Shown here one piece after another: positions 7,840-15,695 of a stretch of 42,439 bases of DNA. The translations under genes were made by a program, and so were the position numbers. Position 1 is the stretch's first letter, and every line of letters begins with the position of its first letter. Below the pieces are notes generated by a model. That model had not been told where the DNA came from, ran no database searches, and saw only the letters and a list, made by a program, of their open reading frames with translations. The stretch is from Polaromonas sp. (GTDB lineage: Bacteria > Pseudomonadota > Gammaproteobacteria > Burkholderiales > Burkholderiaceae_C): NCBI RefSeq assembly GCF_030682935.1, contig NZ_JAUXNA010000310.1, positions 1 through 42,439 of the forward strand, in the 5' to 3' direction.

Positions 7840-9534
7840 ATGGAACCGATCTGGCTGAAGTACTATCCCGCAAGCGTTCCGGCGGAGATCGACATCTTCC
7901 GCTTTGCCTCGCTCAAGGACATGCTTGAACATAGTTGCGCGCGGTACCCGAAACGCCCCGCTTTCACCAATATGGGCGTTGCCCTGACCTATGGCGAGCT
8001 CGACCGCCTCTCCCGGAATTTCGGTGCCTACCTGCAGCAGGTGATCGGGCTGCGCCGTGGCGACCGTGTGGCCATCATGCTGCCCAACCTGCTGCAATAT
8101 CCGGTGGCGCTGTTCGGCGCGCTGCGCGCCGGCCTGGTGGTGGTCAACGTCAATCCGCTCTACACCGCGCGCGAATTGCAGCACCAGCTGGCCGACTCCG
8201 GCGCCGTGGCGATCGTGGTGCTGGAGAACTTCGCGCACACCCTGCAGGAAATCGTCGCCACGACCGCCGTGCGCCACATCATCACCACCCAAGTGGGCGA
8301 TCTGTTCCCGCCGGTCAAGGCCTGCCTGGTCAACTTCGCCGTCAAGCGGATCAAGCGCATGGTGCCGCGCTGGCAACTGCCGGGCGCGGTGGCCTTCAAC
8401 GACGCGTTGAAATCTGGCGCCCGCCAAACGCCCGCCGACGTTGCACTCACACACGAGGACATCGCCTTCCTGCAATACACGGGCGGCACCACCGGTGTGG
8501 CCAAGGGCGTGATCCTGACGCACGGCAACATGGTGGCCAATGTGGAGCAGACCTCGGCCTGGATCGGCGGCACGCTCAAGGAGGGTGAGGAGGTGATCGT
8601 CACACCGCTGCCGCTCTACCACATCTTCGCGCTCACGGCCAATCTGCTGACCTTCGTGAAATGGGGTGCGAACAACATTCTCATCACCAATCCGCGCGAC
8701 ATTCCCGCCTTCATCGAAGAACTGAGCAAGACCCGTTTCACCGCCATCACCGGCGTCAACACCCTGTTCAATATGCTGCTCAACGCCCCCGGCTTTGAAA
8801 AAGTGCAACAGGCCAATGCCGGCGCGCTCAAGGTGGCGGTGGCCGGCGGCATGGCGGTGCAACGCACGGTGGCGGAGCGCTGGCAGCAGGTAATGGGCGT
8901 GCCGCTGATCGAGGGCTACGGCCTGACAGAAGCCGCCCCCATCGTCTGCGCCAATCCGCTGGAGGCCAAGACGTTCAGCGGCAAGATCGGCATGCCGCTG
9001 CCCTCCACCCGGGTGGCGATCAGGGACGAGGCAGGACGGGAACTCCCCCCGGGCGAAGTGGGTGAAATCTGCGTGCAGGGGCCACAGGTCATGCGGGGCT
9101 ACTGGAACATGCCCGAGGAAACCGCCCGCGTCCTGGGCCCCGACGGCTGGCTGCGTACCGGGGACATGGCTGTGATGGACGACCATGGCAGCATCCAGTT
9201 CATCGACCGCAGCAAGGACGTGATCGTGGTGTCCGGCTTCAAGGTCTACCCGACCGAGATCGAGGACGTGGTGATGATGCTCCCCGGCATCAAGGAAGTG
9301 GGCGTGGCGGGCGTGCCGGATGAAAAAAGCGGCGAAGTGGTCAAGCTTTATCTGGTGAAGAAAGATCCAGGCCTCACCGCCGAAGCGGTGATTGCGCACT
9401 GCAGGGCGAACCTGACGGGGTACAAGGTGCCGAAGCACGTGGAATTTCGCGACAATCTACCGAAGTCCCCGATTGGCAAGATCTTGCGCAGAAAGCTGAA
9501 GGAGGAGCCCGCGGCCTCCGCAGGGGCCGACTGA
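7840..9534 (+). CDS. Long-chain fatty-acid--CoA ligase (FadD-type AMP-dependent synthetase)
   Basis: This 564-residue cytoplasmic or membrane-associated enzyme activates fatty acids with ATP and CoA. It has the adenylate-forming P-loop YTGGTTGVAKG at residues 213-223, the segment IEGYGLTEAAP, the WLRTGD motif, and the C-terminal catalytic lysine in SPIGKILRR (about K547). Overall sequence style and length match FadD. A good ribosome-binding site (GGGAGAG) precedes the ATG. It is the first gene of the lipid cassette, and the lipoprotein hydrolase follows after 18 bases. Context suggests it serves lipid acylation or recycling of released fatty acids rather than only beta-oxidation, because no beta-oxidation genes are nearby. 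Confidence 0.9.
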   Translation: MEPIWLKYYPASVPAEIDIFRFASLKDMLEHSCARYPKRPAFTNMGVALTYGELDRLSRNFGAYLQQVIGLRRGDRVAIMLPNLLQYPVALFGALRAGLVVVNVNPLYTARELQHQLADSGAVAIVVLENFAHTLQEIVATTAVRHIITTQVGDLFPPVKACLVNFAVKRIKRMVPRWQLPGAVAFNDALKSGARQTPADVALTHEDIAFLQYTGGTTGVAKGVILTHGNMVANVEQTSAWIGGTLKEGEEVIVTPLPLYHIFALTANLLTFVKWGANNILITNPRDIPAFIEELSKTRFTAITGVNTLFNMLLNAPGFEKVQQANAGALKVAVAGGMAVQRTVAERWQQVMGVPLIEGYGLTEAAPIVCANPLEAKTFSGKIGMPLPSTRVAIRDEAGRELPPGEVGEICVQGPQVMRGYWNMPEETARVLGPDGWLRTGDMAVMDDHGSIQFIDRSKDVIVVSGFKVYPTEIEDVVMMLPGIKEVGVAGVPDEKSGEVVKLYLVKKDPGLTAEAVIAHCRANLTGYKVPKHVEFRDNLPKSPIGKILRRKLKEEPAASAGAD

Positions 9535-9552
9535 GCGCAGGGGCAGGGCAAG

Positions 9553-10779
9553 GTGATGTCGCAAGCCTCTTTCCGCGTGATGGCCGTGGCGCTCCTCATC
9601 CTGCTGGCGGGCTGCGCGCCGGCACGGCACTACCAAGCCGCGCTGGTGTTGCAGGATTTCGCCGCGGCACAGGGCACATCGCGGCTCAAGCGGACCACCG
9701 CCGCACCGCAGCGGCAGACCATGACCTACACGGTGGCGGGGCGTAGCCATCGCGCCGACCTTTACTTGCCGGGCAAGCTGGACGCTTGCGTCGCCGTCGG
9801 CGGCGAACAGGCACGGGATGCATCCAGTCGCGGCAAGCACTGTCCACGCGCCGCCATCGTCGTGGTGCCCGGCGCTGTGCCACAGGGCAAGGACGACCCG
9901 CGATTGACAGCCTTCGCTTCGACCCTGGCGCGCGCCGGCTTTGCGGTGCTGACACCCGACCTTGCCGGCTTTCGCCAACTGCGGGTGCGCCCCTCGGATG
10001 CCCGTGAGATCGCGGATGCGTTCGCCTGGCTGTCCAGCCGCCCGGAACTGGCCCCCGGCGGCCGCGCCGGCCTGTTCGCCTTCAGCTACTCGGTCGGCCC
10101 TGCACTCCTTGCCGCGCTGGAAGACGACATCCGGGAACAGGTGCGCTTCATCCTGGGCGTCGGCGGCTACCACGACCTGCCCCGCGCGATGCGCTTCTTC
10201 ACCACCGGCTGGTTCGAGCAGGAAGGCAAATGGCACGCCCTGACCCCGGACGACACCGGCAAAATGGTGCTGCTCCATGCCAGTCTGGACTACCTTGCCA
10301 ACGGGCGTGACGGCGAGATATTCGACCGCATGGTGGCGCAGCGCATGCGCGACTCCCACGCTGACCTGTCACCGCTCGCTGCGGAGCTGAGCGCCGAGGC
10401 GCACGCGGTGTATGCGCTGGCCGCCAACCCTGATCCCGCACGTTTTCCCGAGCTGCTCTCAAGGCTGCCCGAGGCCATGCTTGCGGATATCGAACGCCTG
10501 GACCTGTCGCGCCATGATCTGAAGCCACTCAAGGCAAGACTCATCCTGGTGCACGGCCGGAACGACAACCTCATTCCTTACCCGGAGAGCCTGGCGCTCG
10601 CCGCCGCCGTGCCAGAGGGGCAGGCCAGCGTGTTTCTGATCCATCGTGTGCTCGGCCATGTGGAACTGGATATGTCCAATCTGCGCTCCTGGCGTTTCTG
10701 GAGCGAAGACCTCCCCGACCTGTGGCGGCTGTGGCGCGTCATCGACCTGCTGCTGGCGCAGCGCGAGGAGGCACGATGA
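9553..10779 (+). CDS. Predicted lipoprotein of the alpha/beta hydrolase fold
   Basis: The protein (about 408 residues) begins with a short positively charged segment, a hydrophobic stretch and the lipobox LLAGC, so it should be lipid-anchored and exported. A conserved VVVPGAV strand is followed by a nucleophile elbow FAFSYSVG, with AFSYS replacing the canonical GxSxG. LILVHGRNDNLIP carries a likely acidic residue and RVLGHVEL a likely catalytic histidine, giving a complete serine-hydrolase layout. Start choice is ambiguous between GTG at 9553 and ATG at 9556. Its stop overlaps the next start (ATGA). Substrate is unknown; an acyl ester or lipid in the envelope would fit the cassette. Confidence 0.75.
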   Translation: MMSQASFRVMAVALLILLAGCAPARHYQAALVLQDFAAAQGTSRLKRTTAAPQRQTMTYTVAGRSHRADLYLPGKLDACVAVGGEQARDASSRGKHCPRAAIVVVPGAVPQGKDDPRLTAFASTLARAGFAVLTPDLAGFRQLRVRPSDAREIADAFAWLSSRPELAPGGRAGLFAFSYSVGPALLAALEDDIREQVRFILGVGGYHDLPRAMRFFTTGWFEQEGKWHALTPDDTGKMVLLHASLDYLANGRDGEIFDRMVAQRMRDSHADLSPLAAELSAEAHAVYALAANPDPARFPELLSRLPEAMLADIERLDLSRHDLKPLKARLILVHGRNDNLIPYPESLALAAAVPEGQASVFLIHRVLGHVELDMSNLRSWRFWSEDLPDLWRLWRVIDLLLAQREEAR

Positions 10780-11570
10780 ACGCATGGCGGCTGGCCGATC
10801 CACGCGTCAAGGCCGCCGGCCTGTTGCTGCTGGTGGCGGCGCTGGCCGCCCTGGCATGGCTGCTGCCGCGCGTCCCGCAGCCGCAGCAGTACCATCATTT
10901 CGCCGACCCCTACGTCTGCTTTGGCCTGCCCCGTTGCCTCGATATCAGCTCCAACGCCCTGATCCTGCTGGCGGGAACGGCCGGCCTGCGTTTCCTGCGC
11001 AGTGCCGCAGCACGGCGCGCTTTCATCGAGCCGGCCGAGAGCCGCCCCTACACGCTGTTCTTTCTCGCCACCCTCCTGGTCGGCCTCGGCTCCGGCTACT
11101 ACCACCTTGCGCCGGACAACGAGCGGCTGGCCTGGGACCGGGCAGCGCTGGCGCTCGCACTGATGTCCTGGCTCGCCGCCAACCTGTGCGAGCGCGTCCA
11201 TCCGAGCGCCGGGCTGCGCCTGCTGCCGCTGCTGCTCGCCGCCGGGCTGGGCAGTGTCGTTTACTGGAACTGGAGCGAGGCGAACGGCATGGGCGACCTG
11301 CGTGCCTACGGCCTGATGCAGTTGATCCCGATGCTGCTGGTCCCGCTACTGCTCTGGCTCTATCGGCCCCGCTACAGTGGCGACAAGGACGTTCTTGCCA
11401 TCACCGGGCTGTACCTGCTGGCCTTGCTGGGCGATCTTCTGGATCACCAGATTGCCGCGCTGAGCGGCCTGGTCAGCGGGCACACGGTGAAGCACATGAT
11501 CGCCGCGTTGGCGATCTATGGCGTCCTGGTTCGATTGAAACGGCGCAGAATCATGGGACACAGGAAATGA
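10776..11570 (+). CDS. CREST-superfamily integral membrane hydrolase (alkaline ceramidase-like)
   Basis: This 264-residue protein has about seven hydrophobic segments. It carries the spaced residues of the alkaline ceramidase/PAQR/Per1 (CREST) superfamily: S106 and H110 in GSGYYH, D121 in AWDRAA, and H236/H240 in SGHTVKH. The spacings S-x3-H, H-x10-D and H-x3-H equal those of the zinc site of human ACER3 as I recall it (S77, H81, D92, H217, H221). It is therefore probably a zinc-dependent amide or acyl hydrolase acting within the membrane. I chose the ATG at 10776 because it overlaps the previous stop (ATGA) and follows GAGGAGG. Ceramide is not assured as substrate, since no sphingolipid synthesis genes are visible. 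Confidence 0.75.
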   Translation: MNAWRLADPRVKAAGLLLLVAALAALAWLLPRVPQPQQYHHFADPYVCFGLPRCLDISSNALILLAGTAGLRFLRSAAARRAFIEPAESRPYTLFFLATLLVGLGSGYYHLAPDNERLAWDRAALALALMSWLAANLCERVHPSAGLRLLPLLLAAGLGSVVYWNWSEANGMGDLRAYGLMQLIPMLLVPLLLWLYRPRYSGDKDVLAITGLYLLALLGDLLDHQIAALSGLVSGHTVKHMIAALAIYGVLVRLKRRRIMGHRK

Positions 11571-11956
11571 CGATGCCCAAGCCACTTCGACCAGTTCAGG
11601 ACCGGCACCTCCAGACCATGTCGCACTCCGATGTCCGACCGCGCGAGTTGTGGGCCAGGGCCATGGGCCGGGTGTCCGGCCGGGCCCTGGTGGGCGTGCT
11701 GGCGCCCCCCTCGCGCGCGGCTGAATTCTTCGGCCTTTGGGGCCTTGCCGTCAAGCTCGCGTCGATCGCCGGGCCCCTGACCTACGGCATGACAAGCTGG
11801 GTGACGGGCGGCGATCACCGCCAGTCCCGGCTGGCCACCGGCAGCTATTTTCTCGTCGGGCTGGTGCTGCTCTGCGGCGTGAATCCGGTACACGGCCGAC
11901 GGGCCGCCTTGCGTTCGGACCGCCTGTCACGCAGGGGAAACGTGCCCAACAGGTGA
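11567..11956 (+). pseudogene. Truncated UMF1-type major facilitator remnant (C-terminal piece)
   Basis: The frame encodes 129 residues. From about residue 35 it resembles the last portion of UMF1/Atg22-like MFS transporters (SRAAEFFGLWGLAVKLASIAG, then GPLTYG and a final hydrophobic segment). The preceding ten or so membrane segments of such a transporter are absent. The start ATG at 11567 overlaps the ceramidase-like stop (ATGA), so the fragment may still be translated. The simplest reading is a transporter gene that lost its 5' three-quarters by internal deletion, keeping coupling to its neighbours. A small functional membrane protein cannot be excluded. Confidence 0.6.
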
Positions 11957-11961
11957 CGCGA

Positions 11962-14826
11962 ATGAGCCCTTCACTTCCCCCACTTCAACCCGGCGCGGCG
12001 CCCGACAGCCGAATCGATGCGCAACGGCTGCTCGGCATCGTGCAGGGCCTGGCGCGCGAGTTGCGGCCCCACGCCCCGGAGGTGGAGCATCTGGGTCTGG
12101 ACCATTCCCTCGAACGTGACTTTGGCCTGGACAGCCTGGCGCGCGCCGAATTGCTGGCCCGCATCGAGCGCGAACTCGGTGCGCGACTGGACGAGGAAGC
12201 CCTCACCAGTGCCGAGACACCCCGTGATCTGCTCAGACTGACAGGGATCGCTGCCAGCACCGGCGCCACTGCCCCTGACCGTGCGGGCACGCCACCTGAA
12301 CTGCCGGGTGGCGGGCCGCCCGAACTTGCCGGGAGAGCGGAGTCCGACCGGCCGCCGGACACGGCGTCCACCCTGATCGAGCTGCTGGACTGGCATGTGG
12401 CAACCCACGGCGACCGGGTGCACATCACGCTTTATGGCGAGGGTGAAAGCATGGAGGACATCAGCTACGGCGCGCTGCAGGCGCAGGCCAGGACGCTGGC
12501 GGCGGGCCTGCAGCAGCAGGGGCTGGGCGCCGGCGACAAAGTGGCGGTGATGCTGCCCACGGGACGCGAGTTCTTTGCCGCCTTCTACGGTGCGCTCTAC
12601 GCCGGCTGCATACCAGTGCCGCTTTACCCGCCAGCGCGACCTTCGCAAATTGAGGACCACATGCGGCGCAGCGCCGGCATCATCGAGAATTCCCAGGCCG
12701 TCATGCTCGTCACGGTCGCCCCGGCCAAGACCCTGGGCCACCTGCTGCGCGCGCAGTGCGCGTCGCTGCGCAAGGTACTGACGGTCTCAGACCTGAGCGG
12801 CGCTGGCGCGCGGCCATCCGTAGCCAGGCCGGGACCCGCGGATGTCGCCTTCCTGCAATACACCTCCGGCAGCACGGGCAACCCCAAGGGCGTGGTTCTG
12901 ACCCACGCCAACCTGCTGGCCAATCTGCGGGCGATGGAACGCGCCTCGGGCGTCACCGCTGCGGACACCTTCGTGTCATGGCTGCCGCTCTACCACGACA
13001 TGGGGCTGATCGGCGCCTGCATGGGCAGCCTCCTGGTCGGTTTCCGGCTGGTGCTGATGTCGCCACTCGCTTTTCTCGCCCGGCCGGCATTCTGGCTGCG
13101 GACCATCCACCGGCATCGCGCCACGGTCTCGGCGGCGCCCAACTTCGCCTATGAACTGTGCGCCAACAAGCTCGATGAGCGCGACCTTGCGGGTCTGGAC
13201 TTGAGCTGCTGGCGGCTGGCCTACAACGGCGCCGAGCCGGTCAGCCCTGACACGATAGAGCATTTCTCCACGCGTTTCGTCCGCTACGGATTCAAGCGCA
13301 CCGCCATGACGCCGGTCTACGGCCTGGCGGAATCCGCCGTCGGGCTGGCGTTTCCTCCACCCGGCCGCGGGCCGCTGCTTGACCGGGTGGATCGCGACGC
13401 GCTCGCACGCCTGGGCGTCGCCCGTGCCGCGCCGGCAAGCGCGCCCAAGGCGCTGAGCCTGGTCTCCAGCGGCCTGCCCCTGCCCGGCCACCAGATCCGC
13501 ATCACCGACGCCAGCGGACGGGAACTGCCCGAGCGAGCGCAGGGGCACGTGCAATTCTGCGGCCCGTCTGCAACCGCCGGCTATTACCGCAACCCCGAAG
13601 CAACGGCGCGCCTGTTCGACGGGCCCTGGCTCAACACCGGCGACATGGGCTACATCGCGGCGGGAGAGCTGTACCTGACCGGGCGCGAGAAAGACATCAT
13701 CATCCGCGCCGGGCACCACCTGTTTCCGCAGGAACTGGAGGAAGCCGTGGGCCGGGTGCGCGGCATGCGCAAGGGCGGCGTGGCCGTGTTTGCGGCCACC
13801 GATGCGCGCTCGGGCACCGAGCGGCTGGTGGTGCTCGCCGAGACGCGCGAAGACAAGGCCGCAGAACGCAGCCGGATACTGTCCGAGATCAACAACCTGG
13901 CGGTCGACCTGATGGGCATGCCGGTCGACGATATCGTGCTGGTGCCGCCGCGCACCGTGCTCAAGACCTCCAGCGGCAAGCTCCGGCGCGCCGCCTGCCG
14001 CGAGATGTATGAACGCGGCAAGACCGGCAGCACCCAGCGCGCGCCGTGGCGCCAGCTTGTACATCTTGGCTTTGCCGGCGCCATGGCGCAGCTGGCACGT
14101 GGGGTGCATCAGGGCCGTGCGTGGCTGTGGAGCGCGTGGGCCTGGTCGGTGCTTGCCGCCCTCGCGCCTCTGGCCTGGCTGCTGATCGTGCTTGCGCCCG
14201 GGCGCATCTTGCGCCGGCAGATCGCCAGAGCCATCGCCCGCATGGGGTTCGCGCTCGTCGGACTGGCACCGCGGGTAGAGGGTTTGCATTACCTCGCTGG
14301 CCGCGAGCCCGTGATTGTGGTCGCCAATCACGCCAGCTACATGGATGCGCTCCTGCTCACGGCGGTGCTGCCAGCCCGATTCACCTATGTGGCCAAGCAG
14401 GAGTTGCTGCTGAACCCTGCCGTCGCCATCCCGCTGCGCCGGCTCGGCTGCGCCTTTGTCGAGCGTTTCGACAGCGCACGCGGCGTGGAAGACACGAAGG
14501 AGCTGGAGCAGCTGGCGCATGCCGGGCAATCCCTCATGTTCTTCCCCGAAGGGACATTTCGGCGCGAACCCGGACTGATGTCGTTCCGGCTGGGCGCGTT
14601 TCTGTCGGCCGCACGATCCGGTACGCCAGTGGTATCGATCACCCTGATCGGAACCCGCTCCCTGCTGCGCGAAGGTCAGTGGCGGCCACGCCGTGGTGAA
14701 CTCAAGGTACTGATTGGCAAGCCCGCGCTTGCGGCAGGCGATGACTGGCAGTCCGCCCTGCAGCTGCGCGATGCGGCGCGCAGCGCCATGCTGGCGCGGC
14801 TCGGGGAACCCGACGCGGCCGCCTGA
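11962..14826 (+). CDS. ACP - fatty acyl-AMP ligase - PlsC acyltransferase fusion
   Basis: This 954-residue protein joins three activities. Residues about 20-95 form an acyl carrier protein domain with DFGLDSL, S58 being the expected phosphopantetheine site. Residues about 135-690 form an adenylating domain with P-loop TSGSTGNPKG (301-310), the FAAL-type motif LPLYHDMGLIG (341-351) and a C-terminal lysine in SSGKLRR (K673). A hydrophobic segment (about 725-747) leads into a PlsC/LPLAT acyltransferase domain with NHASYMD (789-795) and FPEGT (861-865). A fatty acid could thus be activated, loaded on the built-in ACP and passed to a lyso-lipid. The ATG at 11962 follows the upstream gene closely; GTG at 11953 is an alternative. 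The acceptor is unknown. Confidence 0.88.
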   Translation: MSPSLPPLQPGAAPDSRIDAQRLLGIVQGLARELRPHAPEVEHLGLDHSLERDFGLDSLARAELLARIERELGARLDEEALTSAETPRDLLRLTGIAASTGATAPDRAGTPPELPGGGPPELAGRAESDRPPDTASTLIELLDWHVATHGDRVHITLYGEGESMEDISYGALQAQARTLAAGLQQQGLGAGDKVAVMLPTGREFFAAFYGALYAGCIPVPLYPPARPSQIEDHMRRSAGIIENSQAVMLVTVAPAKTLGHLLRAQCASLRKVLTVSDLSGAGARPSVARPGPADVAFLQYTSGSTGNPKGVVLTHANLLANLRAMERASGVTAADTFVSWLPLYHDMGLIGACMGSLLVGFRLVLMSPLAFLARPAFWLRTIHRHRATVSAAPNFAYELCANKLDERDLAGLDLSCWRLAYNGAEPVSPDTIEHFSTRFVRYGFKRTAMTPVYGLAESAVGLAFPPPGRGPLLDRVDRDALARLGVARAAPASAPKALSLVSSGLPLPGHQIRITDASGRELPERAQGHVQFCGPSATAGYYRNPEATARLFDGPWLNTGDMGYIAAGELYLTGREKDIIIRAGHHLFPQELEEAVGRVRGMRKGGVAVFAATDARSGTERLVVLAETREDKAAERSRILSEINNLAVDLMGMPVDDIVLVPPRTVLKTSSGKLRRAACREMYERGKTGSTQRAPWRQLVHLGFAGAMAQLARGVHQGRAWLWSAWAWSVLAALAPLAWLLIVLAPGRILRRQIARAIARMGFALVGLAPRVEGLHYLAGREPVIVVANHASYMDALLLTAVLPARFTYVAKQELLLNPAVAIPLRRLGCAFVERFDSARGVEDTKELEQLAHAGQSLMFFPEGTFRREPGLMSFRLGAFLSAARSGTPVVSITLIGTRSLLREGQWRPRRGELKVLIGKPALAAGDDWQSALQLRDAARSAMLARLGEPDAAA

Positions 14827-14828
14827 CG

Positions 14829-14873
14829 GCGCCAGCCACCGCCGAAAACGTATTGAGAGCCCTGAAAGCCTGA
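14829..14873 (+). pseudogene. Diverged duplicate of the xdhB 3' end
   Basis: Two bases after the acyltransferase-fusion stop, the sequence encodes APATAENVLRALKA followed by TGA. This is the last 14 residues and stop of XdhB (7516-7560) with one substitution (S to A). Counting by eye, 37 of 45 bases match. Seven codons differ and six of these changes are synonymous, so it descended from a functioning xdhB rather than being a chance match. It has no start of its own and is best read as the stranded tail of a previous xdhB copy. Confidence 0.85.
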
Positions 14874-14958
14874 GGCGGTCAACAGCATCGAGTCTTACCA
14901 ATTCATGCCGATTCTGGCCGTTCATGGCCCACCGAAAAATCGAATAGCATGACCGGAT

Positions 14959-15591
14959 ATGACCCAGCCTCCTGACGCTATCGAACGCATCGCCGCCCTG
15001 ACGCTGGCGCATTACGAGCACCATGCCGAGGAGTTCTGGCAAGGTACGCGCGCTCATGACGTGAGCCAGAACATCGCCGCGCTGCTGCACGCCATTGCGG
15101 CACCGCCGCCGTTTGAACTGCTCGACTTCGGATGCGGACCCGGACGCGACCTCAAGACCTTCAAGGAACTCGGTCACCACCCCACCGGCCTGGAGGGGGC
15201 CGCGCGGCTTGCCGCGATGGCGCGCGCCTACAGCGGTTGCGAAGTGCTGCAGCAAAATTTCCTCGAACTCGATTTGCCTGAAGCCCAGTTTGACGGCGTG
15301 TTCGCCAACGCCGTGCTGTTCCATGTGCCCAGCCAGGCCTTGCCGCGCGTTCTCAAGCAGTTGCATGCCACCCTGAAACCAGGCGGCGTATTGTTTACTT
15401 CCAACCCCAGGGGCGACGGCCAGGAGGGCTGGAGCGGCGAGCGCTATGGTGCTTTTCATGATTGGCAGGCCTGGCGCAACTATTTGTCAGCCGCAGGGTT
15501 CGTCGAACTGACGCACTATTACCGCCCCGCCGGCCTGCCGCTCGAACAGCAGCCCTGGCTGGCCAGCGTGTGGCGCAAGCCGAAAGCCTGA
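14959..15591 (+). CDS. Class I SAM-dependent methyltransferase
   Basis: The product has 210 residues. Methyltransferase motif I is LLDFGCGPGRDL (about residues 54-65), followed by an acidic loop in TGLEG. FDGVFANAVLFHVP and LKPGGVLFTSNP are further core motifs of the Rossmann fold. Length and layout suit a small-molecule methyltransferase (methyltransf_11/25 type) with no extra domains. It stands alone between the xdhB-tail remnant and a convergent ATPase gene, so it was probably the original downstream neighbour of xdhB. The substrate cannot be deduced. Confidence 0.8.
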   Translation: MTQPPDAIERIAALTLAHYEHHAEEFWQGTRAHDVSQNIAALLHAIAAPPPFELLDFGCGPGRDLKTFKELGHHPTGLEGAARLAAMARAYSGCEVLQQNFLELDLPEAQFDGVFANAVLFHVPSQALPRVLKQLHATLKPGGVLFTSNPRGDGQEGWSGERYGAFHDWQAWRNYLSAAGFVELTHYYRPAGLPLEQQPWLASVWRKPKA

Positions 15592-15628
15592 ATGCCGGGC
15601 TGCTTTGGCAGGCACGCAACGATGTGGG

Positions 15629-15659
15629 CCCGGGGTCCTGTTATTGAATCAGCCCCGGG
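15629..15659. terminator. Possible hairpin between convergent genes
   Basis: CCCGGGG (15629-15635) and CCCCGGG (15653-15659) are complementary arms with a 17-base loop, placed between the methyltransferase stop and the convergent ATPase stop. There is no following T run, so a terminator role is only suggested by position. Confidence 0.3.
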
Positions 15660-15695
15660 GAAACTGTAGCCGGTCCACTGCTTTCAATAGCGGTT

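Noticed and set aside
7771-9438. Long minus-strand open frame (555 codons) opposite the acyl-CoA ligase
   Set aside because: Histidine- and glutamine-rich shadow translation without recognisable motifs. The plus-strand gene has full catalytic motifs.
7516-14873. Reading the two xdhB tails as a target-site duplication of a transposon
   Set aside because: The copies differ at 8 of 45 bases and mostly at synonymous sites, and no transposase, terminal inverted repeats or integrase is present. Recombination between xdhB homologues fits better.
12976-15459. Very long minus-strand open frame (827 codons) opposite the fusion gene
   Set aside because: Composition is dominated by arginine, histidine, glutamine and glycine, with no domain motif. 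It is the antisense shadow of a well-supported gene in GC-rich DNA.
15665-15695. TGTAGC...AATAGCGG segment between the convergent genes as another repeat copy
   Set aside because: Block order and spacing do not match the four accepted copies.
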